Shown: one piece after another, positions 10,343 through 19,563 of the stretch
Numbering within the stretch: position 1 is the stretch's first letter
Layout: each line of letters begins with the position of its first letter
Source of the DNA: an uncultured Sulfurimonas sp.
GTDB lineage: Bacteria > Campylobacterota > Campylobacteria > Campylobacterales > Sulfurimonadaceae
DNA: 64,000 nt
Assembly (NCBI RefSeq): GCF_963662755.1
Contig: NZ_OY759725.1
Coordinates: forward strand, 1,005,781 to 1,069,780
Direction: 5' to 3'
The notes under the pieces: model-generated
Told to the model about the DNA's origin: nothing
Database searches by the model: none
The model's input: only the letters and a program-made list of their open reading frames with translations
Program-made: the position numbers and the translations under genes

Positions 10343-10672
10343 TTATAGAGTTAGATTCTCAACTAACTCTATGCTTTTGGGAGTTACGACAATGGCGTCG
10401 TAAACAAAAGTAACATCAAGAGAGTTTTTTTTCATAAAAACACTGCCTGTTTTTATGAGTTTAGATAATTTTCTTGGTGTAATATTATAAACAGCAGACT
10501 CATAATCAAGCCCACTCTTAACTTCAACAAAGTGCAAAACCTCATCTTTAGAAGCGATAATATCTATCTCACCAAAACGAGAGTAAAAATTTCTCTCAAT
10601 TATCATAAAGCCATTTTCATCAAGAAACTTACAAGCCTTATCTTCAGCTAAATTTCCTTTGGTTCTAGACAT
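10343..10672 (-). CDS. YraN/UPF0102 family protein
   Basis: A 109-residue protein of the YraN (UPF0102) family, which has a restriction-endonuclease-like fold. The GNLAEDKACKFL start, the GEIDIIA motif and HFVEVK make up the PD-(D/E)XK-like core. A physiological substrate is not established. It starts on the base next to the end of the formate dehydrogenase-like gene, so the two are cotranscribed. In related genomes this family follows hom directly; here the molybdoenzyme sits between. Confidence 0.88.
   Translation of the reverse strand: MSRTKGNLAEDKACKFLDENGFMIIERNFYSRFGEIDIIASKDEVLHFVEVKSGLDYESAVYNITPRKLSKLIKTGSVFMKKNSLDVTFVYDAIVVTPKSIELVENLTL
10345..10372 (+). terminator. Terminator hairpin for the DUF3108 gene, inside the opposing yraN coding region
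   Basis: ATAGAGTTAG and CTAACTCTAT pair perfectly over 10 bp with an 8-nt loop, starting five bases after the DUF3108 stop and followed on the plus strand by GCTTTT. It also encodes the last residues of YraN on the other strand. Confidence 0.5.
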
Positions 10673-12742
10673 CTAAGAGTTAATAACCTCAACTTTAATG
10701 CTCTTAAATGCAGCCGTTAAAATAATCTCATCACTTGCATCTCCAAATAAAGCGTTGATTTTACTTTTGCTATGGTGAAAGGTTGAGAACAAAGTTTTTG
10801 GTTGAACCTTATCTGTTATCTTGATAGTAAGCGGTGTTGTCTCCCCAAACTCACTTCTTAAAATAACTCTCTGGCTTGTAAAATCTGCGGCATCATCTTC
10901 ACATACAAGCAAAATATCTTCATCATAACGTTTCATCAAAGATTCACTTCTTGAAGTTTGAGATGAATTATTGTACTGAGCAATAGTTCTTCCTGTTGTT
11001 AAATGATAACCTGTAAGTTTTTTTTCACTTATCTCTTTTATCATTCCACGAAGTTTGTATTGATGATATTTAAAGTGACCTAAACCATCATCTGTACGAA
11101 AATCTAGCTGATGGAGTATAGGTGTATCTTCTGTATGAACTGGCCATTGAAGTCCACGTTTACGATGCTTTTCAAGTCTGTGATAATCAGCACCACTAAA
11201 ACGTCTATATGCTACACGTTGAACTTCACTCCATACATCTTTACTAGATGCATAGTTATAATCTCCACCCATTTTATTATCAAGTATTTGAAGGATTTCC
11301 CAATCATCTGGCAAGTCTGATTTAACTAGAGGTTGAGATAGATGCAATCTTCTCATAGCATTTACATAGACACCAGTTTTTTCATAAGCTGATTTTACAC
11401 CTATAACGATATCTGCTTTATTCGCAATATCACTCATAAAAAGCTCTTGAACATAAATCATATCTAACTTCTCAAAAGCACGGTCTATTTTGTTAAGATT
11501 TGGATGAATATGAGTTAAATCTTCTCCAATATTTAGCACAACTTTAACTCTATCTTCTAACATCTCATCAACAAGTTGCGGTGTCATAAGACCCACTTCT
11601 TTTGGCGTTTGATAATCAGGGTCATAATAAGGAAGCATACCCATATCACAAGCACCTTGAACATTATTTTGACCACGAAGAGGCATAAGTCCTGCTCCAC
11701 TTTTACCAATATTTCCTGTCATTAAAGCTAGATGCACCATTGCCATTACAGCGTAAGAACCATCTATATGCTCTGTAATTCCAAGTCCCCAAAAAATCAT
11801 AGAATTTTTCAAAGCATATTCACGAGCAACTTTTCTTATCATTTTACTAAGATACTCATATCCCTCTATCTCTTTGTAATAATCAGGATTTGCATAAGGG
11901 TCATTCATGATTTTTTCTCTAAAATCATCAAAATCTTTTGTACGATTTTCTAAAAAATTCTCATCATATAACTCTTCATCTATGATTACATAAGCAAGCA
12001 TATTTAGAGTTAAAAGATTTGCTTCATGTGGCATAATGGCTTTGTATTTTGAAAATCTATGAAGTTTAATCTCACGAACATCAAACACAGCAAGGTTATC
12101 ATGTTCGCGCGCTACATCTATGATGCGATTTGAGATTATAGGATGTGCTTCAGTTGTATTGGAGCCTATAACTATCATAAACTCAGCATTATAAATATCA
12201 TTGTAAGGGTTAGTAGCAGCTCCCTCGCCAATAGTCACACGCATACCACTAAGTGATGGAGAGTGACAAACTCTTGCACAGTTATCTACATGAGGGGAGT
12301 TTAAAGTGTGACGAGTAAATTTTTGAAAAAGATAAGAACTCTCACAAGAAGTTCTAGCTCCACCAATAGATGCAATAGACTTACGACCATAGTTAGTTTG
12401 TGATTCTTTTATCTTCATAGCACAAGCAGTAGTTGCACTCTCTAAATCTGTTTCATACCAAGTATCATCTAATTTTACTAATGAAGATGCTACTACTTTT
12501 TTAATTTCTGGATTTTTATCTAGCCATGTTTTTCTAATACGAGGGATGCGAAGTCTATCAGCAGCATCTACAAAATCAAAACCGTATTTACCTTTGATGC
12601 AAAGCTTACCTTGAGATACAACACCATCTGGATGAGCAAAAATATTTACTATTTTATTTTCTTTAGTATCTACTTTTGCCGCTATATCACAACCGACTCC
12701 ACAGTATGTACAAACACTATCTATCGTTTGTATATGTTCCAT
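10673..12742 (-). CDS. Formate dehydrogenase-like molybdopterin oxidoreductase, cytoplasmic, cysteine-containing
   Basis: A 689-residue molybdopterin enzyme of the formate dehydrogenase H / assimilatory nitrate reductase branch. It has an N-terminal 4Fe-4S motif (C11, C14, C18 and a later cysteine in KLCIKG). The CARVCH motif places a cysteine, encoded TGT, where some formate dehydrogenases use selenocysteine. There is no twin-arginine signal, so it should be cytoplasmic. The likely reaction is formate to CO2 or its reverse; this is family inference, and nitrate reductase is a less likely alternative. No partner iron-sulfur or diaphorase subunit is adjacent. It is inserted between hom (10 bp upstream) and yraN (0 bp downstream). 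An AAGGGAAA ribosome-binding site supports the start. Confidence 0.8.
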   Translation of the reverse strand: MEHIQTIDSVCTYCGVGCDIAAKVDTKENKIVNIFAHPDGVVSQGKLCIKGKYGFDFVDAADRLRIPRIRKTWLDKNPEIKKVVASSLVKLDDTWYETDLESATTACAMKIKESQTNYGRKSIASIGGARTSCESSYLFQKFTRHTLNSPHVDNCARVCHSPSLSGMRVTIGEGAATNPYNDIYNAEFMIVIGSNTTEAHPIISNRIIDVAREHDNLAVFDVREIKLHRFSKYKAIMPHEANLLTLNMLAYVIIDEELYDENFLENRTKDFDDFREKIMNDPYANPDYYKEIEGYEYLSKMIRKVAREYALKNSMIFWGLGITEHIDGSYAVMAMVHLALMTGNIGKSGAGLMPLRGQNNVQGACDMGMLPYYDPDYQTPKEVGLMTPQLVDEMLEDRVKVVLNIGEDLTHIHPNLNKIDRAFEKLDMIYVQELFMSDIANKADIVIGVKSAYEKTGVYVNAMRRLHLSQPLVKSDLPDDWEILQILDNKMGGDYNYASSKDVWSEVQRVAYRRFSGADYHRLEKHRKRGLQWPVHTEDTPILHQLDFRTDDGLGHFKYHQYKLRGMIKEISEKKLTGYHLTTGRTIAQYNNSSQTSRSESLMKRYDEDILLVCEDDAADFTSQRVILRSEFGETTPLTIKITDKVQPKTLFSTFHHSKSKINALFGDASDEIILTAAFKSIKVEVINS

Positions 12743-12752
12743 TATTTTCCCT

Positions 12753-14012
12753 TTATACTATCCTAATCATCACAGGAGTTAAGTTTACAAACTCTAGTTT
12801 AGATATTTCATTTATCATATTTTGTATATCTTTTTCTAAGGCTATATGCGTAGATATAAGCAAGTTTGCTGAAGATGCAGATGCTTGACGTTGAAGCATA
12901 GTTTCAACTGAAATATTATTTTCTTCAAAAACTTTAGTGATTTTTGCTAAAACGCCTGCACGGTCTGAAACATTTATGCGAAGATAGTATTTTGAGTTAA
13001 TATCTTGAGTGGCTTTTAAAGTTAGTTTGCCCTCAAGCGGCTTATCAAATCCAAGCATTGGTCTAGATTTACCACTTCTTGCAATATCTATAATATTGGC
13101 AATTACAGCGCTTGCAGTTGCATCTCCACCAGCTCCAGCACCATAATAAAGAGTCTCTCCAACTTTATCTCCAACTACAGAGATGCCATTCATAACACCC
13201 TCTATCTTGGCTATCATTTCATCTTGAGAAATCAAACAAGCATGAACTCTAAGCTCTACTTCATTTGCATCTTTTTTTGCAATTCCTAAGAGTTTGATTG
13301 CATAACCAAACTCTCTTGCAAAAGAGATATCATCTTGAGAAATATTTTCTATACCCTCTATCAAAATATCTTCAGGCTTAGCATCTATACCATAAGCTAT
13401 AGATGCAAGGATAAGAAGTTTATGAGCTGTATCAAATCCGCCAACATCAAAAGTAGGATCAGATTCTGCATAACCTAAATCTTGTGCTTCTTTTAAAATA
13501 GCCTTATATGCAACACCCTCATCTGTCATCTTTGTCATCATATAGTTACAAGTACCATTCATGATTCCCATGATTGATTCTATATGATTTGCAGACAAAC
13601 CATCGCGTAGTGCATTAATAATTGGAATACCGCCAGCTACAGATGCCTCATACTCAAAAGCTATATCTTTTGCAATATCTTGAAGTTCATAACGATGATA
13701 TGCTAAGAGTGCTTTGTTTGCTGTAACAACAGCTTTACCACTATGTAGAGCGCGTTTAACAACTTCAAATGCTTCTTCAACTCCGCCCATAAGTTCAACA
13801 ACAATATCTATCTCATCATCATTTAAAACATCATCTACTTTATCTGTTATAATTATATCCAGACCTCTATCTTTGCTAAGGTTTTTAACAACTCCGCTTT
13901 TAACAACTATATCAACACCAGCACGAGCAGAAATAACATCAGCATTGTCTTTTAAAATTTGAGCTACACTTGTTCCAACAGTTCCAACACCTATTATTCC
14001 TACTTTTATCAT
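12753..14012 (-). CDS. hom: Homoserine dehydrogenase
   Basis: Converts aspartate semialdehyde to homoserine on the way to threonine and methionine. The 419-residue protein has the Rossmann start (GIIGVGTVGTSV), the MNGTCNYM catalytic-region signature, ESDPTFDVGG, and a C-terminal ACT domain (about 345-419), implying feedback control by an amino acid such as threonine. An AAAGGA ribosome-binding site precedes the ATG. It follows the aminotransferase by 31 bp and precedes the formate dehydrogenase-like gene, all in one orientation. Confidence 0.96.
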   Translation of the reverse strand: MIKVGIIGVGTVGTSVAQILKDNADVISARAGVDIVVKSGVVKNLSKDRGLDIIITDKVDDVLNDDEIDIVVELMGGVEEAFEVVKRALHSGKAVVTANKALLAYHRYELQDIAKDIAFEYEASVAGGIPIINALRDGLSANHIESIMGIMNGTCNYMMTKMTDEGVAYKAILKEAQDLGYAESDPTFDVGGFDTAHKLLILASIAYGIDAKPEDILIEGIENISQDDISFAREFGYAIKLLGIAKKDANEVELRVHACLISQDEMIAKIEGVMNGISVVGDKVGETLYYGAGAGGDATASAVIANIIDIARSGKSRPMLGFDKPLEGKLTLKATQDINSKYYLRINVSDRAGVLAKITKVFEENNISVETMLQRQASASSANLLISTHIALEKDIQNMINEISKLEFVNLTPVMIRIV

Positions 14013-14043
14013 ACTTTTCCTTTAATTTATTTCATAAATTTAT

Positions 14044-15261
14044 TTATTTTTCATCTTCGAACTGTTTTAAAAATTCTTTAATATTTCTAGCCGCTTGACG
14101 GATTCGGTTATCATTTTCTATAAGAGCGATACGTACATATCCCTCACCAAAAGCACCAAAACCTATACCAGGAGCAACTGCTACACCAGCCTCTACTAAA
14201 AGTCTTTTTGAAAATTCTAAACTTCCTAGATGCTCAGCACATTTTGGAATTTTTGCCCATGAAAACATACTTGCTTGATTTTTATTTATCTTCCAACCAG
14301 CACGATCAAAAGCTTCTATAAGCACATCTTGACGATGGTTATATTTATCTGTAATGTCTTTTACACATTGCTGATCTCCATTTAGTGCTATTGTTGCAGC
14401 AACTTGAATAGGAGTAAACATACCATAATCTAACCATGATTTGATTTTTTGAAGTGCTCCAATGAGTTTTTTATTTCCAACAAAGAAACCTACACGCCAC
14501 CCTGCCATATTGTAAGATTTTGAAAGCGTAAATGACTCAACTGCTACATCTTTTGCACCAGGAACTGACATGATAGAAGGCGTTACATATCCATCAAAAG
14601 TTATATCCCCATATGCTATATCAGAAATAACATAAAATCTCATCTCTTTTGCCATTGCAACCAAACGAGTATAAAACTCATTAGTTACTGTTGCTGTTGT
14701 TGGATTATGAGGGAAGTTAACTAAAACATACTTTGGTTTTGGCGAACTCTCTTTAAAAACTCTTATTAAGTCTTCAAAAAACTGATCTTCATCAAGTTTA
14801 TAATCTTCATCAAATTTTATACCAAACTTAACTACATTTCCACCAGCTAAGATAAAACTATACTCATGAATAGGATAAGTAGGATCTGGAACAACTGCTA
14901 CATCACCAGGATTTGTTATGGCATAAGTTAAGTGGGCATAACCCTCTTTTGAACCCATTGTAGCTACACACTCAGTTTGTGGATCTAACTTACAATCATA
15001 TCTGCTTTCATACCAATCAGATATAGCTTTTAAAAGTTTTGGAATACCTTTTGAAGTTGAGTAACCATGAGTTTTGGTTTTTTTGGCCGACTCAATAAGT
15101 TTCTCACGAATGTGTTTTGGTGTATCTCCATCAGGATTACCCATTGAAAAATCTATAACATCTTTACCTGCACGACGCTCTTGCATCTTGATGTCATTTA
15201 CTTCTGCGAAAACATATTTAGGGAGTCTCTCAACTCTATTAAACCTTATCTCATCAAACAT
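14044..15261 (-). CDS. Class I/II PLP aminotransferase, AlaC/LL-diaminopimelate aminotransferase-like
   Basis: A 405-residue fold-type I aminotransferase. The PLP-binding lysine is in SFTLSKSYNMAGWRVGF, and NFPHNPTTA and DIAYGDI mark the cofactor site. The sequence resembles the AlaC/YfdZ-like group that is often named LL-diaminopimelate aminotransferase in Campylobacterota. Its actual substrate, alanine/glutamate or diaminopimelate, cannot be fixed from sequence alone. Its place at the head of an operon with hom fits aspartate-family amino-acid metabolism. Confidence 0.85.
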   Translation of the reverse strand: MFDEIRFNRVERLPKYVFAEVNDIKMQERRAGKDVIDFSMGNPDGDTPKHIREKLIESAKKTKTHGYSTSKGIPKLLKAISDWYESRYDCKLDPQTECVATMGSKEGYAHLTYAITNPGDVAVVPDPTYPIHEYSFILAGGNVVKFGIKFDEDYKLDEDQFFEDLIRVFKESSPKPKYVLVNFPHNPTTATVTNEFYTRLVAMAKEMRFYVISDIAYGDITFDGYVTPSIMSVPGAKDVAVESFTLSKSYNMAGWRVGFFVGNKKLIGALQKIKSWLDYGMFTPIQVAATIALNGDQQCVKDITDKYNHRQDVLIEAFDRAGWKINKNQASMFSWAKIPKCAEHLGSLEFSKRLLVEAGVAVAPGIGFGAFGEGYVRIALIENDNRIRQAARNIKEFLKQFEDEK

Positions 15262-15333
15262 TTAAATATTTCCTCATTAAATTATTAATGGTATTTTAGC
15301 GAAAAATATTTATGAAAAGTTTATGAGTAGATT

Positions 15334-16170
15334 TTATCTAACACCCAATGGAGTTAAAACCAAGTCATCTCTGATGTTTTTAAGAGTATAAATATCTGAA
15401 ATTTTTATATAATGAGTGTTGTCATTTAGGTTCAAAACTATGCTTCTTTTTCTATTATCTTTTTTTACTACTTTGAGTAGATGCAAAGAATTATCATAAT
15501 AAGCGATATAAGGATACCAACTATTTCTTCTTGAAGATGTAATTTTAATCTTTTTAATACCTGAAACATTTATCCACTTAGCATAAAGAGATCTCTTTAA
15601 CTTGATCTCCATACCCTCTTTGAGAGTTTCAACATTTAACTCTCCATCTCTCATATCAACTACATAGGTCCAATTTAGAGGAGAGTTTCTGTAAATATCT
15701 ACAATACTACAACCACTTTTACCAAGCTCTTGTTGTAGTATTAATGGATCAGTAGCATACTCTGATGTAAGATTTATCGTCCAAGTAAATTCTGAATTAT
15801 TAAGATTTGATTCCTGTGTTACATATCTATAATAACCAATATTTCTAAGAGTATCTCCCATAATCTTTACAAAAAACAATGGTGAACCACTTGTTTTAAA
15901 ATGAAGCGTTAATTCACTAGGTTTTTTGAAAAAAAGATTTAAAAGACCATTTTCTTTAAGAGTTTGTATCACTTTTACAGCGTTTACTCTATCACCAATA
16001 TAATAATCTGATGCAGGAGAAAAAAGTATTCCTATATAAGCACTATTTTGTTTATATATTTTAGGATCTATTAAAGTTTGAATTTTTTGCGTGAGTGCAT
16101 CTACCTCTTTAAGTGTTTCACCAAAAGAGATAGAAAAACATAGTAAAACAGCAAAAATCAGCCTTACCAT
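15334..16170 (-). CDS. Uncharacterised exported protein
   Basis: Not recognised as a named family. The 278-residue product has a signal peptide (MVRLIFAVLLCFSISFG) and no further membrane segment, so it should be periplasmic or outer-membrane associated. The body is mixed alpha/beta with a basic C-terminal half. Its start overlaps the stop of the upstream RodZ-like gene by 7 bp, so the two are almost certainly translated together and may act on the same envelope process. The downstream neighbour is the aminotransferase about 70 bp away. Confidence 0.75.
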   Translation of the reverse strand: MVRLIFAVLLCFSISFGETLKEVDALTQKIQTLIDPKIYKQNSAYIGILFSPASDYYIGDRVNAVKVIQTLKENGLLNLFFKKPSELTLHFKTSGSPLFFVKIMGDTLRNIGYYRYVTQESNLNNSEFTWTINLTSEYATDPLILQQELGKSGCSIVDIYRNSPLNWTYVVDMRDGELNVETLKEGMEIKLKRSLYAKWINVSGIKKIKITSSRRNSWYPYIAYYDNSLHLLKVVKKDNRKRSIVLNLNDNTHYIKISDIYTLKNIRDDLVLTPLGVR

Positions 16171-16955
16171 TTATTTCCTCTATTTAAATCTTTAAACTCT
16201 TGAAAAGTGATTTTAGATAACTTTGCATCTTTATATAAAAGTCTGATATTTAACTTATCATTAAATTCTGTGATTTCACCATTTATCTCAATCTTAACAT
16301 AGCCATGACCAAGAGTAAGTATCCAATCTTTATTTGGATCTATTTCTAGTTCATCTTTAAAAAGTTTTTGATATTTTTTATGATTTGAAAGGTCGATATA
16401 ACCTATCCAAAGCTCAGATGATGGAATGATTTTAAAAGATTTAACAACTTCAACCACTTCAGGAACTACTTCAGGTTCTGGTACTACAACTTCCGTTATG
16501 GTTGCATTTTCATCTTCTTCTATAATTGCATTTTGAGAAATACTCTCTTTGGCATTATTAATAGCACGATTATCAATAGCATGAGTATCTGTTTTTTGAG
16601 AGCTTTCAGCTGATGTATCAAGAGTAAAAAATACACCCACTCCAAATATAACTAAAACTAAAAGTATATACAAAAGTGTATAGCTTTTTTTCTTTTTTGG
16701 AGCTATAAAAACTTTCTTATGTTCATCTTCAATATCAGCATCTTTGGCATAAAACTCTTTTGCTTTTTCTTTTAAATAAGTTAAATCAACACCATACTCT
16801 CTCTCAAGTATTGAAACAAAACCTAAGAGTTGTATCTTAGTCATATCATCAAAAGTTTCATGAAGTACAGCCTGAACATGCTGTCTTGCTATATGAGTTC
16901 GCTCATGTATTTTTTGAGCACCAATATTTTGTAATTTAGTAAGTCCATCACTCAT
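16164..16955 (-). CDS. RodZ-like single-pass membrane protein
   Basis: A 263-residue bitopic protein: a helical cytoplasmic N-terminus (about 1-90, helix-turn-helix-like, ending in the YGVDLTYL segment), a lysine cluster, one membrane helix (about 95-113), an acidic proline/valine linker (about 140-168) and a periplasmic beta domain containing DWILTLGHGYVKIEINGE. This order and the end domain resemble RodZ, which links MreB to the cell wall, but the N-terminal part is not a clear match, so the call is by architecture. It overlaps the methyltransferase upstream by a start/stop overlap and the exported protein downstream by 7 bp. Confidence 0.6.
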   Translation of the reverse strand: MSDGLTKLQNIGAQKIHERTHIARQHVQAVLHETFDDMTKIQLLGFVSILEREYGVDLTYLKEKAKEFYAKDADIEDEHKKVFIAPKKKKSYTLLYILLVLVIFGVGVFFTLDTSAESSQKTDTHAIDNRAINNAKESISQNAIIEEDENATITEVVVPEPEVVPEVVEVVKSFKIIPSSELWIGYIDLSNHKKYQKLFKDELEIDPNKDWILTLGHGYVKIEINGEITEFNDKLNIRLLYKDAKLSKITFQEFKDLNRGNKW

Positions 16956-17632
16956 ATTCTCATCCTATCCATCAAAATAGCTCCTGCCACACTAACATTT
17001 AAGGAGTCAAATTCATGTGACATTTTTATGCTAACAACTTCATCTAGTTTAGAAGAGATGCGAGAAGTTAAACCCTCTCCTTCGCTACCCAAAACTAAAA
17101 CTCTTTTTTGTTTTAACTTAACATCTCTTATATCTACACCACCCATATCTGCACCGTAGATGCAAAAACCAGATGTTTTTAAATCATTTATAACATTGTG
17201 TATATTGTGTTCTAATGCAAATGGCATATCAAACAAAGCACCCGTACTTGTTCTCATAATAGGCTCAAGATTTAAGTTCTTAACTCCACAAGCTACAATC
17301 GCTTCAACACCCATTGCATAGGCTGTTCTAACGATTGCACCGATATTTCCAACATCAGTTAAACCCGATAAAACTAAAACAAAATCTTTATCTAAAAAAG
17401 ATTTAAAAGAGTGAAGTTCATAATCATCAACTTCAGCCAAAATGCCTTGATGATTTGCATTTTTACACATTTTTCCCGCAGCATCTGCTGGTATGCGTTT
17501 AACTTCAAAATCCATCTTCATTAACCGAGAATACTCTTTTTTATCAAGATCTTTTGCAAGATACAGAGTTTTGATTTTATTAGGATAGTTTTTTATTATA
17601 TATTGAACTGGTTGTTTTGCATAAATTAACAT
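16952..17632 (-). CDS. TrmH/SpoU family RNA 2'-O-ribose methyltransferase
   Basis: A 226-residue SPOUT methyltransferase using S-adenosylmethionine. The three SpoU motifs are visible: GLTDVGNIGAIVRTA (motif 1), VLGSEGEGL (motif 2) and SLNVSVAGAILM (motif 3). An N-terminal substrate-binding extension of the RlmB kind precedes them, with NHQGILA. The target is likely rRNA or tRNA ribose; RlmB (23S G2251) is plausible but unproven. The gene overlaps the RodZ-like gene by 4 bp and belongs to a local group of RNA methyltransferases. Confidence 0.88.
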   Translation of the reverse strand: MLIYAKQPVQYIIKNYPNKIKTLYLAKDLDKKEYSRLMKMDFEVKRIPADAAGKMCKNANHQGILAEVDDYELHSFKSFLDKDFVLVLSGLTDVGNIGAIVRTAYAMGVEAIVACGVKNLNLEPIMRTSTGALFDMPFALEHNIHNVINDLKTSGFCIYGADMGGVDIRDVKLKQKRVLVLGSEGEGLTSRISSKLDEVVSIKMSHEFDSLNVSVAGAILMDRMRI

Positions 17633-17680
17633 AAAGACATTTTAGCAAAAAAAAGTGATAATATAGCTAGTTTGATATTT

Positions 17681-18499
17681 TTATTGTAGTTTTAGGAGTC
17701 TTTGGTAACAAGATTTTGTATTTTCGCCTGTTATTTTAGAAATAAGTTTTGCTTGTACTTTTTTAGGCAAATCAAGTTCTAAAATGTCATTTTGTGAAAT
17801 CGCACTACTGTTGTGCATCTCGCTAGCTTCAATAACGACAACCCACTCACCTCTAAAATTGTCACTTAAAGCATTCAAAACTTCTTTTGCTGTTCCATTA
17901 AAGTATTTTTGATATTTTTTACTTATCTCTTTTGCTAAAAATATTTTTCTATTTGGTTCTTCATCTATTATTTCAAGAAGAAGTTTTTGAAGTCTATGAG
18001 GGGATTCATAAAGCACAGTTGTAAAACCACTATGTAGAGCACCTTGTAGTGAGGTAGCTCTATCTTTTCCTTTGTGAGGTAAAAATCCCCAAAATAGCAT
18101 CTGTGTCTCTACAAATCCACTAGCCACAAAAGCTGTTAAAAGTGCATTTGCTCCAGGAAAGACATCATACTCAATAGAATTTTCTTGTGCATATTTTATC
18201 AGAAGTTGTCCAGGGTCACTAATGCCAGGCATACCTGCATCTGAGACATAAACAACATTTTGTTCAAAAAAAGAGGGTTCTAATTTTTCAACAAAATGCT
18301 TTTCATTGTGTGAGTGAAGTGATATAAACTGCTGATTTTCTTTAAAAACAGTATTGTATCTCTCTTTTAAAATGTGTATGAGTTTTTTTGTAACGCGAGT
18401 ATCTTCGCAAAGTAGAGTGTCGGCTTCACTAAGTGCTTCAATAGCACGAAGTGAGATATCGCCTATGTTTCCAATCGGAGTTGGAATAAGTTTTAACAT
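17681..18499 (-). CDS. rsmI: 16S rRNA (cytidine 1402-2'-O)-methyltransferase
   Basis: RsmI adds the 2'-O-methyl group of C1402 in the decoding centre of 16S rRNA. The 272-residue protein starts with the family signature (PTPIGNIGDISLRA), followed by LCEDTR, SDAGMPGISDPG and PGANALLTA, the tetrapyrrole-methylase-like SAM site. Length is typical. It lies about 50 bp upstream of the TrmH-like gene, same strand. Confidence 0.95.
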   Translation of the reverse strand: MLKLIPTPIGNIGDISLRAIEALSEADTLLCEDTRVTKKLIHILKERYNTVFKENQQFISLHSHNEKHFVEKLEPSFFEQNVVYVSDAGMPGISDPGQLLIKYAQENSIEYDVFPGANALLTAFVASGFVETQMLFWGFLPHKGKDRATSLQGALHSGFTTVLYESPHRLQKLLLEIIDEEPNRKIFLAKEISKKYQKYFNGTAKEVLNALSDNFRGEWVVVIEASEMHNSSAISQNDILELDLPKKVQAKLISKITGENTKSCYQRLLKLQ

Positions 18500-18529
18500 T
18501 TTTTAAATAATCTAAATTTATCAAGATTA

Positions 18530-18567
18530 TACTCAATCACTAAAGCTATGCCTTTGGCGAAAGAAAA
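18530..18567. repeat. Dispersed intergenic repeat, copy 1
   Basis: Begins TACTCAATCACTAAA and continues with GCCTTT and CGAAAGAAAA. It matches the segment at 38003-38040 at about 31 of 37 positions. It fills the gap between the rpmE stop and the rsmI start. No coding role is visible. Confidence 0.55.
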
Positions 18568-18578
18568 CATTAAATTTT

Positions 18579-18779
18579 CTAGTTTTTAGCGTAACGCTTG
18601 TTAAATTTCTCAATTCTACCAGCAGTATCTACCATTCTTTCAGAACCTGTAAAGAAAGGATGACATTCATTACAAATATCTATACGCATTTCATCATTTT
18701 TACTTTTAGTTTCAAAACTGTTTCCACATGCACATGTTACTGTACAAGTTACTAGTTTAGGGTGAAGATCTTTTTTCAT
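18579..18779 (-). CDS. rpmE: 50S ribosomal protein L31
   Basis: Structural protein of the large ribosomal subunit. The real product is 66 residues beginning MKKDLHPKL; a longer open frame reaching 19007 is only the same frame running on upstream. The start at 18779 has an AAAGG site before it. Four cysteines (C16, C18, C36, C39) mark the zinc-binding C+ form of L31, which implies normal zinc supply and that a C-minus paralogue could exist elsewhere. Confidence 0.96.
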   Translation of the reverse strand: MKKDLHPKLVTCTVTCACGNSFETKSKNDEMRIDICNECHPFFTGSERMVDTAGRIEKFNKRYAKN

Positions 18780-18827
18780 TTTTAGCCTTTTGATACTCGT
18801 TAATGTGCGAATATCTATATATTTTTT

Positions 18828-18852
18828 AAATCCGTATGGGTGCGGATTTTTT
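18828..18852 (-). promoter_or_regulatory. Leader hairpin upstream of rpmE
   Basis: AAATCCG and CGGATTT pair around an 8-nt loop, about 50 bases before the rpmE start. On the minus strand only three T residues follow the stem, so it is not a convincing terminator for rsmE; a leader structure for rpmE is possible. On the plus strand a T-run does follow. Confidence 0.4.
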
Positions 18853-18879
18853 TCAAATGCGATTGTATCTAAACTTTTC

Positions 18880-19563
18880 TTATAATAATATTTTAGAAGC
18901 AACTGCCATAACGGCACTCTCAGAACGAAGAACCATAGGCGTATCCAATCTAAAACTTTCTTGCGTAGCCAAAAGTTCTCTCTCAGATGCAGAAAAACCA
19001 CCCTCACAACCTATAAGAACTCTCTCAAAATCAGCCTCAGATGCTAAAGTGTTTTCACAAAAATCAAAAACTTTTACATCTTTATATTTATCTAAAAACT
19101 CTTTTATATTTTTATATGTATCAAACTCCATATAAGAACTTCTTCCACACTGTTGCATCGAAGCTTCTAAAATTCTCTCAAATCTTTTAAAATCAAGTTT
19201 TATATTTTTTTGACTTCTATCACAATATATAAAAGAAATTTTTGCAACACCTATTTCATTTAGAGATGCTAAAACTTTCTCTATAGAGTTTGCATCTATA
19301 ACGCACCAAGCTATATGAAGTGTTTTTTTACTTTTAGAAATATTTTCCTCTGAAGATATAAGCTCAAGGAGCAAACTTCTAGGCTCTATAAATTTAACTC
19401 TATATTTATAAAGCCTAGTCATATCATTTTTATTTCTAAAATATAACTCATCATCTACACAATGACGACGCACTTTTACTAAGTATTTATAAAGTTCTCC
19501 CTTTACACTTAGAGATTCTTTTGATGCATCTTCATGCAATATATATATCACAACCACATCCAT
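18880..19563 (-). CDS. rsmE: 16S rRNA (uracil 1498-N3)-methyltransferase
   Basis: RsmE methylates U1498 of 16S rRNA. The 227-residue SPOUT protein carries the N-terminal [11 protein letters not shown]-binding segment and the C-terminal [10 protein letters not shown] and [12 protein letters not shown] knot motifs. The conserved part begins about residue 7, so the start might be an internal GTG rather than the ATG at 19563; the ATG overlaps the upstream membrane-protein gene by 16 bp. Confidence 0.93.
   Translation of the reverse strand: MDVVVIYILHEDASKESLSVKGELYKYLVKVRRHCVDDELYFRNKNDMTRLYKYRVKFIEPRSLLLELISSEENISKSKKTLHIAWCVIDANSIEKVLASLNEIGVAKISFIYCDRSQKNIKLDFKRFERILEASMQQCGRSSYMEFDTYKNIKEFLDKYKDVKVFDFCENTLASEADFERVLIGCEGGFSASERELLATQESFRLDTPMVLRSESAVMAVASKILL

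Noticed and set aside
10673-12742. Selenocysteine in the formate dehydrogenase-like enzyme
   Set aside because: The codon at the active-site position is TGT for cysteine, with no in-frame TGA.
18780-19007. Longer 142-residue version of L31
   Set aside because: L31 is about 66 residues and the family sequence starts at MKKDLHP; the rest runs into rsmE on the same strand in another frame.
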